Below, one piece after another: positions 16,406 to 25,099 of a stretch of 37,241 nt of DNA; within the stretch, counting starts at the first letter, position 1, and each line of letters opens with the position of its first letter. Where the stretch lies: NCBI GenBank assembly GCA_012799905.1, contig JAAZKI010000111.1, forward strand, positions 1-37,241, written 5' to 3'. The DNA is from Lentisphaerota bacterium. GTDB lineage: Bacteria > Verrucomicrobiota > Lentisphaeria > Oligosphaerales > Oligosphaeraceae. The position numbers and the translations under genes are program-made. Below the pieces are notes generated by a model that ran no database searches, had not been told where the DNA came from, and saw only the letters and a list, made by a program, of their open reading frames with translations.

Positions 16406-16530
16406 GGGGCGAGGGGCGAGCGGCGAGCGGCGAGCGGCGAGGGGCGAGGGCTTTTTTTAGGGGCGAGGGGCGAGCGGCGAGGGGCGAGGGGCGAGCGGCG
16501 AGCGGCGAGGGGCGAGCGGCGAGCGGCGAG
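16406..16530 (+). repeat. Two blocks of 7-bp GGGGCGA/GCGGCGA tandem repeats
   Basis: Block one has six heptamers and block two has ten. Each unit is GGGGCGA or GCGGCGA, and each block follows the same GGCTTTTTTTA leader. The second block looks like a duplication of the first including the leader. The same heptamer occurs at 2724-2733 and 13770-13803, and inverted near 25620-25640. A reading frame runs through it but encodes only a Gly/Glu/Arg/Ala repeat and is not taken as a gene. Confidence 0.85.
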
Positions 16531-16571
16531 ATGAGGGTGCCTAGGACTACACGCCGCAGCCTCTAGCCACC

Positions 16572-16683
16572 ACGTCCACCATGTCCACATCTATTTGCGC
16601 CGTAAGCGTTTAACCATACTTAACCCCAGGCTTTAGCCTGGGGATAGGCGTACCCCCAAAATGGTGCCCAGTAGGGGCACTAC
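16572..16683 (+). repeat. Dispersed hairpin repeat module, copy 2
   Basis: This is homologous to 373-491. It has GTCCACCATGTCCAC, a degraded GCGCCGTAAGCG hairpin, a CCCCAGGC hairpin with loop TTTA (16624-16643) and a GTGCCC hairpin with loop AGTAG (16664-16680) followed by TAC. Compared with copy 1 the last stem has changed on both arms. Together with the heptamer blocks it fills the gene-free stretch 16232-16755. Confidence 0.8.
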
Positions 16684-16755
16684 TAGGCGTCTATCAGCAC
16701 AATCACTGTGCCAAATCTCCCTTTCTGTCACAGGATTTCACAGATTGGCCCTATT

Positions 16756-16977
16756 TTAGACGTCATCCAAATATTCCCACATTTCATTTTGAAGCAGCCA
16801 GATCGGGTCGGCATTGCGGCGGATGAAATCCTCGATTTCCGCTTCCTCTTTTGCCGAGGGTTCGCGTCTCACCCTTTTTTGCTTACCGTTCAAAAAGACA
16901 ATCATGAATTCTTGGCGGTATTTATCTCTGGCAGCGCGCTGTTCGGCTGTTAATTTCTTTTTCGGTTTTTTACTCAT
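16756..16977 (-). CDS. Small charged protein following the AAA+ ATPase
   Basis: The 73-residue product starts MSKKPKKKLTAEQRAARDKYRQEF; it has a very basic N-terminal third and an acidic C-terminal third that ends EMWEYLDDV. No signal peptide or membrane helix is present. It begins 15 bases after the stop codon of the giant ATPase gene on the same strand, so the two are very likely cotranscribed. A GTG at 16983 would add two residues. I do not recognise the family. A role as partner or regulator of the ATPase is inferred only from position. Confidence 0.65.
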   Translation of the reverse strand: MSKKPKKKLTAEQRAARDKYRQEFMIVFLNGKQKRVRREPSAKEEAEIEDFIRRNADPIWLLQNEMWEYLDDV

Positions 16978-16992
16978 ACCCACCGTCCTGCC

Positions 16993-19900
16993 TCAACCTC
17001 GTTTTTGGAGGAATTCCTGGAACCTGGCGAATGATTCGCCTTGTTCGCGGACAGCGTCCAACAGGGGAATAAGAGCCTCCAGGATCAAAATCTGCCGTTC
17101 CCAGGCTTTGGCGTATTCCGGCGGCATGACCGCCTTGAGTTCAGTCGGGGCTTCCGCGCCCGTCTTGACGCTTTGCATTGCCTGCGCCAAAGACGCCAAA
17201 TCCACGCGCTGATTCTGCATGGCGTCAGCCAAAGGCGCCAGGTCAAGCCGCTGGTTCTGCAAAGCGTCAACCAAAGGCGCCAGGTCAATCCGCTGATTCT
17301 GCAAGGCGTCAACCAAAGGCGCCAAATCAATCCGCTGATTCTGCAAAGCAGTCACCAGCGGCGTCAAGTCGATTTTCAGATTGTCCTCGCTCTGCGCCTT
17401 TGACTGGCGCGTAGCCAGAACTTCGCCAAGGCGGTCAGCGGCCTGGGCAAAGCCGCTGTCCAACGAACTGCGGACCTGCCCCAGACCAGCGCTGAACGCC
17501 GATAATTGCGCCATGAGCCGTCCAAAATCATTCGCATCATCCAAGCCGGAGAGATTCTTCCGCCGGGTGAATTCGGCCTTGATGTCGTCCCAGCGCAGTT
17601 TTTCCGCGGGCGTCAGGCATTGCATGATTTCCTTGGCCTTGAGCAGATTGCTTTCCGCGCCGGTGGTCAGGGTCTGGGCCTCATTGCGGTAATGGTCAAG
17701 GATGACCTGGTCGACTTCCTGCTCGCTCATGATTGGGAATATCTTTTCCGCCATGCGGTTCATGTTGCGGTACGAGCCTTGCAGTCGGAACGGCGGTTCA
17801 GTGCGATACTCGTCCTGCTGCGCCGCCGAATAAATATACTGCTGGTTGACCTTGAGCACGATATCCCGCACCCGGAGCAAATGCCTGACCGTCTTGACGA
17901 CGTCATCCAGCTCGCCGGGCGCATAAGATTCCACGAAGGAAACGCCTTCGATGCCGCCGCGCTCAGCGGCCAGCGCGAAGTTGGCCATGTCTGCCAGATT
18001 GCCGCCCTGGTTGTTCCAAGCCGCCAAAACCGGATTGGAGGTCATGGCGTTTTCCAGGAAACTGAGCGCAAAGACCTCGGCATGAGCCTGGCTGATGTCG
18101 CCGAGATTGTAGGTGTCAGCGCGGTTCGCCAGCATGTCCGGCACTTTGAACACGCCGCCGCTTTCCGTATAGGGATTGCCGGCCATGACGACCGCGACCT
18201 TCTTGCCGCGCAAATCATACGTCCTCGCCTGGCCATCAATAACGCCCTCAATCTTGCGCTGAGCGTCGCACAAAGAAATGAACTTCTGCAAGAATTCCGG
18301 ATTCAGGTGCTGGATATCGTCGAGGTAGATCATCACATTATTGCCCATGGCGAAGGCGAGATTCAATTTATGCAGTTCTTCGCGGGCGGTCGCATTCGGC
18401 GCCTCAGCCGGGTCCAAAGAAAGAACTCGGTGGCCGATGGCCGGGCCATTGACTTTCATAAAGGCCAGACCCAAGCGCTCCGCGACATATTCCATCAAAG
18501 TAGTCTTGCCATAACCGGGCGGCGAAATAAGCAGCAACAGCCCCATTTGATCACTGCGCCGACGCGGCCCAGCGGCACCCATCTGCTTGGCAAAATTAGC
18601 GCCGATAAAACGCAAATAGACCTCGCTGAGCAAGCGATTGCGGACAAAGCCGCCCATGGTGCGAGCCTTGAACTCCGACAAACGCAGACGCTGGCGGCGC
18701 GCTTCCAGCAGTTTGCCGCGGAGGTGCTGATAATCGCGGAAGCGCGGCGCCTGCCGAGAACGGAAGTCTTCCAAGCGCAACAGGAAGGTATCAAGCTGCC
18801 ACGTCAGTTTCCCCTCCTGCACCAGCGGGTGCACTCCGCGCAGACCGCTGACCGTGGAGCTGACTGCGGCTGACATGCCGTCAGCCAGCAGCATCTTCGG
18901 GCCGGCGCTGACCAAGGTCGTCATCTCCCAGGCAAAATGACTATCAGCGGCTTTGTTCCGGTGTTCCAGGAATGCTGTCACCCAGTCGTAGGCCAAGGCG
19001 ATGCGCGCGCCTGGCGACGACAGCGACGACAGGGTCTGCTCAAAACGCTTTTCCGCGTGATGCTCCCGCAGGACGCTACGGAATTCTTCAGCTAGGGCGA
19101 CCGCCTCCGCCGTCATGGTAAACCGCAGCTCCTCCTGGTCCTGAAGCTCATAAAAAAGATATTCCGCCGCCTGGTCCAGAGCCGCCGCTGGAAATGGCAG
19201 CCGGGCCAGTTCCGAAAATTCAGTCAGCAATTTCTTCAAGTCCGTGACATAGACCGAATGGATTTCCTGCTGTTCGAACATAACAGCGCGCTCGCCAAAG
19301 CTGCGCAGGCGTTCGCGCCAGGCGTTTTTCCGGTCAGTGTCTGGATGAAAGCACCAGCACAGCACAGCCCAAGACCGGCCAGCGCTGGCATAGCGCAGCA
19401 GCCCGCAGCGGTCATGCAAGATGATCAGCTCACGCAGAATCAGCGCGGCGTCATAATCATGGACGCCGCGTTCGTAGCCCTCGTCATAGCGCTGCGCCGC
19501 CTCGACACGCACCAGTTCAACCAGCTCTCCTGGCGCACCGGCGTCTGCCCCGCGTTGGCTTGGAATTGCCAGTTGCCGCAAGCTGTCCAGGGTCAAACCG
19601 CGTTCGCCATGCTGAGCCCGGCGGAAGATGTCATAGGCAAGGAATTCGGCGCGATAGACGTCCGGAGCTTCGCTCGGGAGCGTCCTAGTCCACATATCCC
19701 GGCAGGCGGCCAGCTCGGGGTCGCGCACCGACTCGCTGAAATCCGTACCGGTCAAATGCAGGCAGAGTTCGCCTTCGCGCACAATTGTCGTCAATTCGAG
19801 AGGCTGCTTGTTGACATGGAATTGGTGTTCGCCCAAGGTCACGGCTGAGCCGTCAGGCGTAAAGATATCTTGCCGGTCTCGCTGTTGTCGCAGCAGGGCT

Positions 19901-22413
19901 TCCCGGGCGGCCTTGAATTGTCCGTCAAGGTCATCAGCCTTGACCGATTCCTCCATCTGGCGCAGTTTGGTCACGCAGTCGATGAATTTCATCGCCATCG
20001 CGTCAGTCTGGAAGCACGCCGAGATGGCTGCTGGTTCGGTCAACGACTCGGCCCTGGCCTGAATCCCCTTCAGGATGCGGAGGGCCGTTGTCTGGAGGCG
20101 CTGAGCATGAGCCTGGCGTTCATCGTCAAGCTGTTGCTTGCGGGCATTGAAGGCGGCGACGATTTCCTCGCGCTTGTCCGTCAAGCGGGTCAAAAATTCA
20201 TCATACTCGGAAAATCTGCCTTCCAGTTCCTCCAGGGTGATCATAACCCTGGTCAGGAATTCATCGCATTTGGCCGGTGTGTCGGACATGCCGATGAGGT
20301 TGGCGACGCTCTGGGACAGGAGCTTGAACTGCGCCGCGAATTCCACCCGGGCTTCCTCTTGGCCGAGTTCGCGGAAGCGGTGAAGTTGGGCTGCGCGCAG
20401 GCGATTGACGCCGGCATAGACGTCAGTGATGTTATTGATAATGTCGGCTGCCCGAACCGGGTCATCCATCTGCAAATTATTGACGACCTCGGTAAGCAAA
20501 TCCAGGCGGACTGCCAGCGCATCCAGTTCTTCCTGGATAGGCTTGAGATCAGCCCCGCGAACGGCATTTTTCTGCCGCTCGTCCAATTCGGCCAACGCTT
20601 CGACATAGACCCGCAGGGCGTCATCGTCGCCGAGGCAATCAAGGCAAGCCGAGGCAATCTGCTGGTTGAGTTCTGCCAGCCGCGCCTCCAGTTCGTCGAC
20701 CTTATCCTGGTCAGCATAGCGAAGATTGCGCAGCGCCACGGTCTGCCCGCGCTGGATACGAAGCCGGTCAAGGGCGCGGATATAGTCGTCAATGCCGCTG
20801 CTGGCAGCGCTGGCAGCCAGCTCTGACTCCAGGTTGCGCACGGCCTCGGCGCTGGCTTCCAGCTGACGCACATGATCAGCTCGGATGCGCAGCACTTTTT
20901 CGTATTCGCCGACAGCGGCGATGGCGGTGGTGCGGATGTCCTGGACGACTTTCTTCAGGTCGCCGGCTTCGTCATGTCCGAGCCAGTGATACGCATCCAG
21001 CATACGGCGGGAAGCCCGGATCAGCTCCTGGTAGACCCCGAGCGTGATGGTGTCATGACGAATCAGGCGGCTCAGGCCATAGCCTTCGGCAATGCCTCGC
21101 ACCAGGTCGCGATTGCCGATTTTCGACAAATAGCACTCGGTCCGAGCCGGCGCCTGGAAGCTGTCAGCGCAATACGGCGTCTGCCAGATTTGCATCGGGT
21201 GATGCAGCCGCGGTTCGTCGTCTGGCGCTGAAAACACGACCATCCGGCCATTATCGAACAAACAGTAGCCGTGGCAATTCAACGGCGCTGACAGATGCTT
21301 GGCAATGATGTTATAGGACAGCATGACATGCCATCCTTGCTGCGGCTGGTAGAACACATACAGGAAATCCTCGCCATTTGGGGAGCGGATGCATTCCAGG
21401 AACTGCATATCCTCGGCCGGCCCGTCAAATTCCCGCAGTGTCCCATCGGCCAGATAGCAGCCGCGTGGGAAGACCAGGCCCTGGTTCTCCGGCAGACGCA
21501 CACAGGCGTAGGCGATGGCATCGACGCGCCGAACCTTGCCGGTATGCTTGTTATAGATGAAATGGCGCCAGTGCTCCTCCCGGTATGGACGTATGCGCAG
21601 CAGCAGCAACGCATCGACCCAGGCAAATTGGATGACAGCGTCGTCCAGGCCCTGGTCGCGATCCTCGACCGGTTCCGACAGAATGCCCTCGCTGGTGTTA
21701 GTGTTGTTCTCGGCTTTGATCGTCAAATCGCCGCGAATGCACTCCACATACAGCGTGTTGTCGATATTGATATGTGGATGAGCGCCAGTGACATGGTGTT
21801 CGCGCGTCGCCGTCTGCCAGACCTGGGTCTGCTGCGGCGGAAGCAGGTAGTCGGAATCGCCATGATCATCCAGATAAGTCAGCCCGCCCTGGTCGCTCAA
21901 GGCAAAACGGAAGACTTTGACATCCTGGCAAGATGCCCCGTTCTGGAAAACGAGAAGAAGCTGCCCAGGGCGCTTCCAGAATTGCAGGAAGCGAGCCGTC
22001 TTATAGTAGCGGTACAGCTCCTTGAAGTCCTTAACAAAACGCGGGTCGTCAAACAGCTGCGTTGGTGCGGGGCGCAGCGCTTCGCCGTCAAACAAGTGGG
22101 TGCTGAAAACGTCCTCAAGCTCAATCTCCGCTCCACGTCTGACGCCGACGTTGTAGCCGAGGACAAGTTGATTGCCGATGCTGACAAGGTCGCGGGGCAC
22201 GCAGTTTTTGGCCGTGGTCACGCGATCATCGCCGACGAGCTGGCTGTCCTGACCGCCGAATAATTCCCGGCGACGACTGTTAAGGCCGCTCAGACGCCGA
22301 TTCAATTCGGCATCAAGGCTGAGCAGACGCTGGCGCAGGATATCGTACGAGCCGCTGGACAGTTCCGCGTCTTCAACGGCGACCTGGGCGACGGTCTGAT
22401 TTTGCTCAGTCAT
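16993..22413 (-). CDS. Giant DUF3686-type AAA+ ATPase, putative DNA repair or stress ATPase
   Basis: This 1806-residue product has no signal peptide. Residues about 30-440 resemble the DUF3686 region of proteins annotated as ATPases involved in DNA repair, with beta-propeller-like blocks such as LLLVFQNG and FLYVFYQPQ. Residues about 450-870 are long coiled coil. Residues about 1270-1540 hold a AAA+ module: Walker A PPGYGKTT near 1295, Walker B NVMIYLDDIQ near 1360, and a sensor-like VVMAGNPYTESG. The C terminus (about 1675-1750) has five 14-residue repeats of the type IDLAPLVDALQNQR. I chose ATG at 22413; GTG at 22434 is possible. Its neighbours are an InaA-like kinase fold and a small charged protein. 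The AAA+ part is certain; the DNA repair role rests on family naming I recall and is unproven. Confidence 0.85.
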   Translation of the reverse strand: MTEQNQTVAQVAVEDAELSSGSYDILRQRLLSLDAELNRRLSGLNSRRRELFGGQDSQLVGDDRVTTAKNCVPRDLVSIGNQLVLGYNVGVRRGAEIELEDVFSTHLFDGEALRPAPTQLFDDPRFVKDFKELYRYYKTARFLQFWKRPGQLLLVFQNGASCQDVKVFRFALSDQGGLTYLDDHGDSDYLLPPQQTQVWQTATREHHVTGAHPHINIDNTLYVECIRGDLTIKAENNTNTSEGILSEPVEDRDQGLDDAVIQFAWVDALLLLRIRPYREEHWRHFIYNKHTGKVRRVDAIAYACVRLPENQGLVFPRGCYLADGTLREFDGPAEDMQFLECIRSPNGEDFLYVFYQPQQGWHVMLSYNIIAKHLSAPLNCHGYCLFDNGRMVVFSAPDDEPRLHHPMQIWQTPYCADSFQAPARTECYLSKIGNRDLVRGIAEGYGLSRLIRHDTITLGVYQELIRASRRMLDAYHWLGHDEAGDLKKVVQDIRTTAIAAVGEYEKVLRIRADHVRQLEASAEAVRNLESELAASAASSGIDDYIRALDRLRIQRGQTVALRNLRYADQDKVDELEARLAELNQQIASACLDCLGDDDALRVYVEALAELDERQKNAVRGADLKPIQEELDALAVRLDLLTEVVNNLQMDDPVRAADIINNITDVYAGVNRLRAAQLHRFRELGQEEARVEFAAQFKLLSQSVANLIGMSDTPAKCDEFLTRVMITLEELEGRFSEYDEFLTRLTDKREEIVAAFNARKQQLDDERQAHAQRLQTTALRILKGIQARAESLTEPAAISACFQTDAMAMKFIDCVTKLRQMEESVKADDLDGQFKAAREALLRQQRDRQDIFTPDGSAVTLGEHQFHVNKQPLELTTIVREGELCLHLTGTDFSESVRDPELAACRDMWTRTLPSEAPDVYRAEFLAYDIFRRAQHGERGLTLDSLRQLAIPSQRGADAGAPGELVELVRVEAAQRYDEGYERGVHDYDAALILRELIILHDRCGLLRYASAGRSWAVLCWCFHPDTDRKNAWRERLRSFGERAVMFEQQEIHSVYVTDLKKLLTEFSELARLPFPAAALDQAAEYLFYELQDQEELRFTMTAEAVALAEEFRSVLREHHAEKRFEQTLSSLSSPGARIALAYDWVTAFLEHRNKAADSHFAWEMTTLVSAGPKMLLADGMSAAVSSTVSGLRGVHPLVQEGKLTWQLDTFLLRLEDFRSRQAPRFRDYQHLRGKLLEARRQRLRLSEFKARTMGGFVRNRLLSEVYLRFIGANFAKQMGAAGPRRRSDQMGLLLLISPPGYGKTTLMEYVAERLGLAFMKVNGPAIGHRVLSLDPAEAPNATAREELHKLNLAFAMGNNVMIYLDDIQHLNPEFLQKFISLCDAQRKIEGVIDGQARTYDLRGKKVAVVMAGNPYTESGGVFKVPDMLANRADTYNLGDISQAHAEVFALSFLENAMTSNPVLAAWNNQGGNLADMANFALAAERGGIEGVSFVESYAPGELDDVVKTVRHLLRVRDIVLKVNQQYIYSAAQQDEYRTEPPFRLQGSYRNMNRMAEKIFPIMSEQEVDQVILDHYRNEAQTLTTGAESNLLKAKEIMQCLTPAEKLRWDDIKAEFTRRKNLSGLDDANDFGRLMAQLSAFSAGLGQVRSSLDSGFAQAADRLGEVLATRQSKAQSEDNLKIDLTPLVTALQNQRIDLAPLVDALQNQRIDLAPLVDALQNQRLDLAPLADAMQNQRVDLASLAQAMQSVKTGAEAPTELKAVMPPEYAKAWERQILILEALIPLLDAVREQGESFARFQEFLQKRG
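17165..17375 (-). repeat. 42-bp tandem repeat inside the AAA+ ATPase gene
   Basis: About five in-frame copies of a 42-base unit encode 14-residue helical repeats with core DLAPLVDALQNQR. Inner copies are nearly identical and outer ones have drifted, as expected from unequal exchange with decay at the edges. The regular Leu and Gln spacing suggests an amphipathic helix or coiled coil that could bind partners or set oligomer state. Confidence 0.9.
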
Positions 22414-22524
22414 AGCTCCCCCATCTATTCTCACGCCGAACTGCTCAACGGCAAAGGCGGCTACTCACATCCGGACTCATGCTGCTTTGCGCCTTTCGCT
22501 TTATGCCCACCACGCCCCCATTGT

Positions 22525-23364
22525 TCACGACGAGGCGGCAATCATTGCCTCCCACAACGTATCCACCGTGTAGGACGTGCATCGGTTGCTCTCCAGATAG
22601 TGTGCGCAGTATTCTTTGATTTCTTGCGTCGTGGGGCGCAGATCAATGAACAGGGTCACTAAATCAAGGGCGATGGCTTTCCGCATAGATATCTTAGGCC
22701 TGAACTGACAGTGGGAAACATCCAGCCAATAAAGCTGCGGATTATCCTCCGGACTGTCCCGGTCAATCAAAATCTTACGCGCATGAAAAGCGGAATGATA
22801 GCAGCCGCAGGCGTGAGCCTTGCCGATGTGCTCCATGCATTTGAGGCTGAAGCCGCGCCGGAGCCGCGATCGCTCCCACCAGTCTTTGCCAGGAACCAGG
22901 ATCGACGCGTCCACCGTGTTGGGGATAAATTTCGTCACGATGTAGCCGCCAGCCAGCCGGCCCCAACGACGCATCTCACCGCAGGCTAAGACGTCCGGCA
23001 CCGGAATCTCCAGGCTGCGCAGCGCAGCAAAATTCGCAGCCTCTTGGACGGCCGGAGAATAAATGCCAAAATTTTTGCTAAAGGACGGTGTGGAGATAAA
23101 AAATTTATACAGGATGTCAATCCCGCCGAGATACTCCGGAATTGGGAGGCGCCAGACTTCTTTGCCTGGCGTGTCGGAAAGATATTGCCCGCGGCGGATT
23201 TCGGCTTGATTGTCGAGCAGCCACTGATGTCCCTCCCGGAATGTCGGCACTGACCAATGCCAGGTGCGAAAGCGCGACGGCCGCATGACCTGCACCTGTT
23301 CGTCCCGGCTGGCACAGCCCAGGCGGTTCATGCGCTTGGTGTCATATTGCTGCTGCTCGCTCAT
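22525..23364 (-). CDS. Lipopolysaccharide kinase (InaA/Kdo-kinase-like) fold protein
   Basis: The 279-residue product follows the Kdo/WaaP kinase plan: a phosphate-loop-like N-terminal part, YIVTKFIPNTVDA in the hinge region, then KAHACGCYHSAFHARKIL near residues 182-200 and YWLDVSHCQF near 213-222. In active kinases of this family the third position of the HxD motif is an aspartate; here it is alanine (HSA), while the later metal-binding aspartate in LDV is kept. E. coli InaA, as I recall it, also lacks that aspartate (HGCC), so this protein is closest to InaA. It may act on a lipid A or core sugar or may be a pseudokinase. It lies between the DUF493-like gene (34 bases upstream) and the giant ATPase (111 bases downstream), probably one transcript. 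Confidence 0.75.
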   Translation of the reverse strand: MSEQQQYDTKRMNRLGCASRDEQVQVMRPSRFRTWHWSVPTFREGHQWLLDNQAEIRRGQYLSDTPGKEVWRLPIPEYLGGIDILYKFFISTPSFSKNFGIYSPAVQEAANFAALRSLEIPVPDVLACGEMRRWGRLAGGYIVTKFIPNTVDASILVPGKDWWERSRLRRGFSLKCMEHIGKAHACGCYHSAFHARKILIDRDSPEDNPQLYWLDVSHCQFRPKISMRKAIALDLVTLFIDLRPTTQEIKEYCAHYLESNRCTSYTVDTLWEAMIAASS

Positions 23365-23398
23365 AAAAACAAAACCGCTCGCCTGTCTTTTGGTTTAA

Positions 23399-23659
23399 TT
23401 AAATAAGCATTTTCAATCCGGGCAGGCTCTCTAACATGGTGAAAAGCTTCCGCAAGGTCGCCAAGTCTGGGACGACGGCGCTCACCTGCCAGGTCACATA
23501 ACGCGCGCTGGACGACTTTCTCCCCGGTGCGATCGTGGCCCCGCCCAAGCCCAAAGCAAGGTATATCCGCTTCACCGCGGCCTCGACATCCGCAGCCTCA
23601 GCGTGCATCAAGAGCCGGCCGTGCCACTGCACCGGAAATTGCATCAACTCCGAATCCAT
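23399..23659 (-). CDS. DUF493/YbeD-like small protein
   Basis: This 86-residue product fits the small ferredoxin-like DUF493 (YbeD) fold: a FPVQWHGRLLMHA strand near the start, a helix AAVKRIYLAL, an SARYVTWQVSAVV strand, a helix LRKLFTMLESLPG and a final KMLI strand. The domain is a possible regulatory or binding module and its role is unknown. ATG at 23659 has AAGG about ten bases upstream; GTG at 23668 would add three residues. It is the first gene of the minus-strand group that continues with the InaA-like kinase. Confidence 0.7.
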   Translation of the reverse strand: MDSELMQFPVQWHGRLLMHAEAADVEAAVKRIYLALGLGGATIAPGRKSSSARYVTWQVSAVVPDLATLRKLFTMLESLPGLKMLI

Positions 23660-23721
23660 ATTCGACACACCTTATGCCTGAAAAACCGGCGCTTTGAGCC
23701 GAAAGAGATGTGGGTAGCGCA

Positions 23722-23758
23722 AGGGGGAGGAAGGGGCCAGCAGCCCTTTCCTCCCCCT
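23722..23758 (-). terminator. GC-rich hairpin between two minus-strand genes, possible terminator
   Basis: AGGGGGAGGAAGGG (23722-23735) pairs with CCCTTTCCTCCCCCT (23744-23758) with one bulged base and an 8-base loop. It lies about 105 bases after the stop codon of the 23864 gene and before the 23659 gene. No T run follows on the minus strand, so it may be a pause site or processing site, not an intrinsic terminator. Confidence 0.4.
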
Positions 23759-23863
23759 CGCAAAACCAAACTATACTTTTCGGATGGGCTCAAACGAGGC
23801 GCATTGGCGCACAACAACGCCGGTGAACGAGCCCTGAGATGAAATCCGTCTGCTCAGGTGCGC

Positions 23864-24634
23864 TTATCTCTTTTTAAACAGCTCGCCATACTTGGTGGCG
23901 ACCTCAGCCAAGTTTTCGGGCGTTACCAGCAAATAGCGCTTGTTGAAAGCCTCTTCCATATTCGACGGAACTGGCTTGTCATCGTATTCGGCATCCGGCT
24001 TGTAAGTGACAGCAGCGACAATCATCTTGCCCTGAATGGCAGGACCGTACTCATAGACGCTGCCGCCGGCAATGGCGACTTTCTTGCCTTTCAGGCGGGC
24101 GAGGCCGCCGGCCGGCAGGCCGATGCAGGTGATGACCATGTCATAATCGGCGTTGGCGCCTTTCAGGATGTCGTCCATCGCCCTGGCTGTGTACCAGGTT
24201 TCCATGGGCTCCATCATTTCGCCTTCGGGGCCTTCCGCATTCTCCATCTTGGGCACTGCCGGAGCGACTTCGGCGACGATGGTGACAGCGCTGCCCAGGC
24301 CATCCTTCAGACCTTCGAGCATGGGATTCGGACGGGTGCCGTCATTGAAGGGGTCATTGATAATGATGACCTTGGCGCCAGCGTGATTCTGCGCGATGTA
24401 CTGACCCAACTTGCGGGTCTGGATTTTCTGGAATTCGACTTCACGCTCCTGGGCCTTCTTGGCGCCTGAGCCGCTCAGGTTGCTCACCGTGCTCCATAGA
24501 GCCGCCACAATAGCGATGATAGCACAAATGATGGCCACGGGCTGACCCCAGGCCGCGCCTTGCTTCTGCTTGTTCATGGCCACAAAGGCAACGATACCGG
24601 CGACAATCATCACAATAATTTGAACCATATTCAT
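23864..24634 (-). CDS. Membrane-anchored protein of unknown function with two N-terminal helices
   Basis: The 256-residue product has membrane helices at about residues 3-20 (VQIIVMIVAGIVAFVAM) and 32-53 (AIICAIIAIVAALWSTV). A Lys/Glu-rich stretch follows, then a soluble domain. That domain has alternating strands such as AKVIIINDPF, YDMVITCIG, GKKVAIAGG and MIVAAVTYK, the look of a Rossmann-like or periplasmic-binding-protein-like fold, but no family is recognised. AAGGGAG precedes the ATG. The two helices with a short basic loop between them suggest that the soluble domain faces the cytoplasm, which is inference. It appears to be a single-gene unit. Confidence 0.75.
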   Translation of the reverse strand: MNMVQIIVMIVAGIVAFVAMNKQKQGAAWGQPVAIICAIIAIVAALWSTVSNLSGSGAKKAQEREVEFQKIQTRKLGQYIAQNHAGAKVIIINDPFNDGTRPNPMLEGLKDGLGSAVTIVAEVAPAVPKMENAEGPEGEMMEPMETWYTARAMDDILKGANADYDMVITCIGLPAGGLARLKGKKVAIAGGSVYEYGPAIQGKMIVAAVTYKPDAEYDDKPVPSNMEEAFNKRYLLVTPENLAEVATKYGELFKKR

Positions 24635-25099
24635 GATAAAGACTCCCTTTCAGCTGTTGGTTCAACGTTGCCCGGCGCCTTTGCTTGCACACGACGCCGG
24701 ATACCTTAACAACATAACAAGATAATTTTTTATTGCAAGAAAACTTTCAAACTAATAGAAGTTACATCATATTAGATAGAGCGCAAGCGACCGACGATAA
24801 AAAAGCGCCTACCTCGCCCCAGTTTCTCCTTTCATTTTCCCCTGCTGGGCGCTGGCAGGAGGCCTTTCCTTTCTCACAATGCATTGAAAGGAAGCACCTT
24901 ACAAGAAAAAAACAATTTCACTCCACCGTTTCGGCGCTGGTATCGGCCAAAAGCGCCTCAAGGTCATACCAAATACAATGATTTCCCTAAATCAAATTGC
25001 AAGCAGAAAAACTTATTCTTTCTGAAATTATTGCGGTATTTCCGTCGTTTTTTTCATATCAGCGCCGGAAAAACGCCCTGTCCAAGGAGAAGTAACGTC
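24635..25099 (+). promoter_or_regulatory. Divergent intergenic region between the 24634 gene and gcvH
   Basis: The region serves two genes pointing away from each other. On the minus strand a weak promoter is possible (TTGCAA and TATGTT, 16 bases apart, between 24706 and 24738). On the plus strand 24960-25060 is AT-rich and may hold the gcvH promoter. I looked for a glycine riboswitch ahead of gcvH and did not find its conserved core. No reading frame is convincing. Confidence 0.4.

Noticed and set aside
16351-16566. 71-residue reading frame through the heptamer blocks
   Set aside because: It encodes only the Gly-Glu-Gly-Arg-Ala pattern forced by the 7-bp repeat and lacks a good start site.
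17506-18873. 455-residue plus-strand frame opposite the AAA+ domain
   Set aside because: It is antisense to Walker A and Walker B codons of a clear ATPase; the long frame is a side effect of GC-rich codon use.
19870-22263. Two long plus-strand frames (19870-20826 and 21295-22263) opposite the ATPase gene
   Set aside because: Same reason as above; neither shows a recognisable domain or start signal.
24960-25099. Glycine riboswitch ahead of gcvH
   Set aside because: The conserved aptamer core and paired GGAGAG-type elements are not visible in the leader.
24884-25099. N-terminal extension of GcvH
   Set aside because: The upstream in-frame part is Lys/Phe-rich, unlike GcvH; the ATG at 25100 has AAGGAGA at the right distance and gives a family-typical length.
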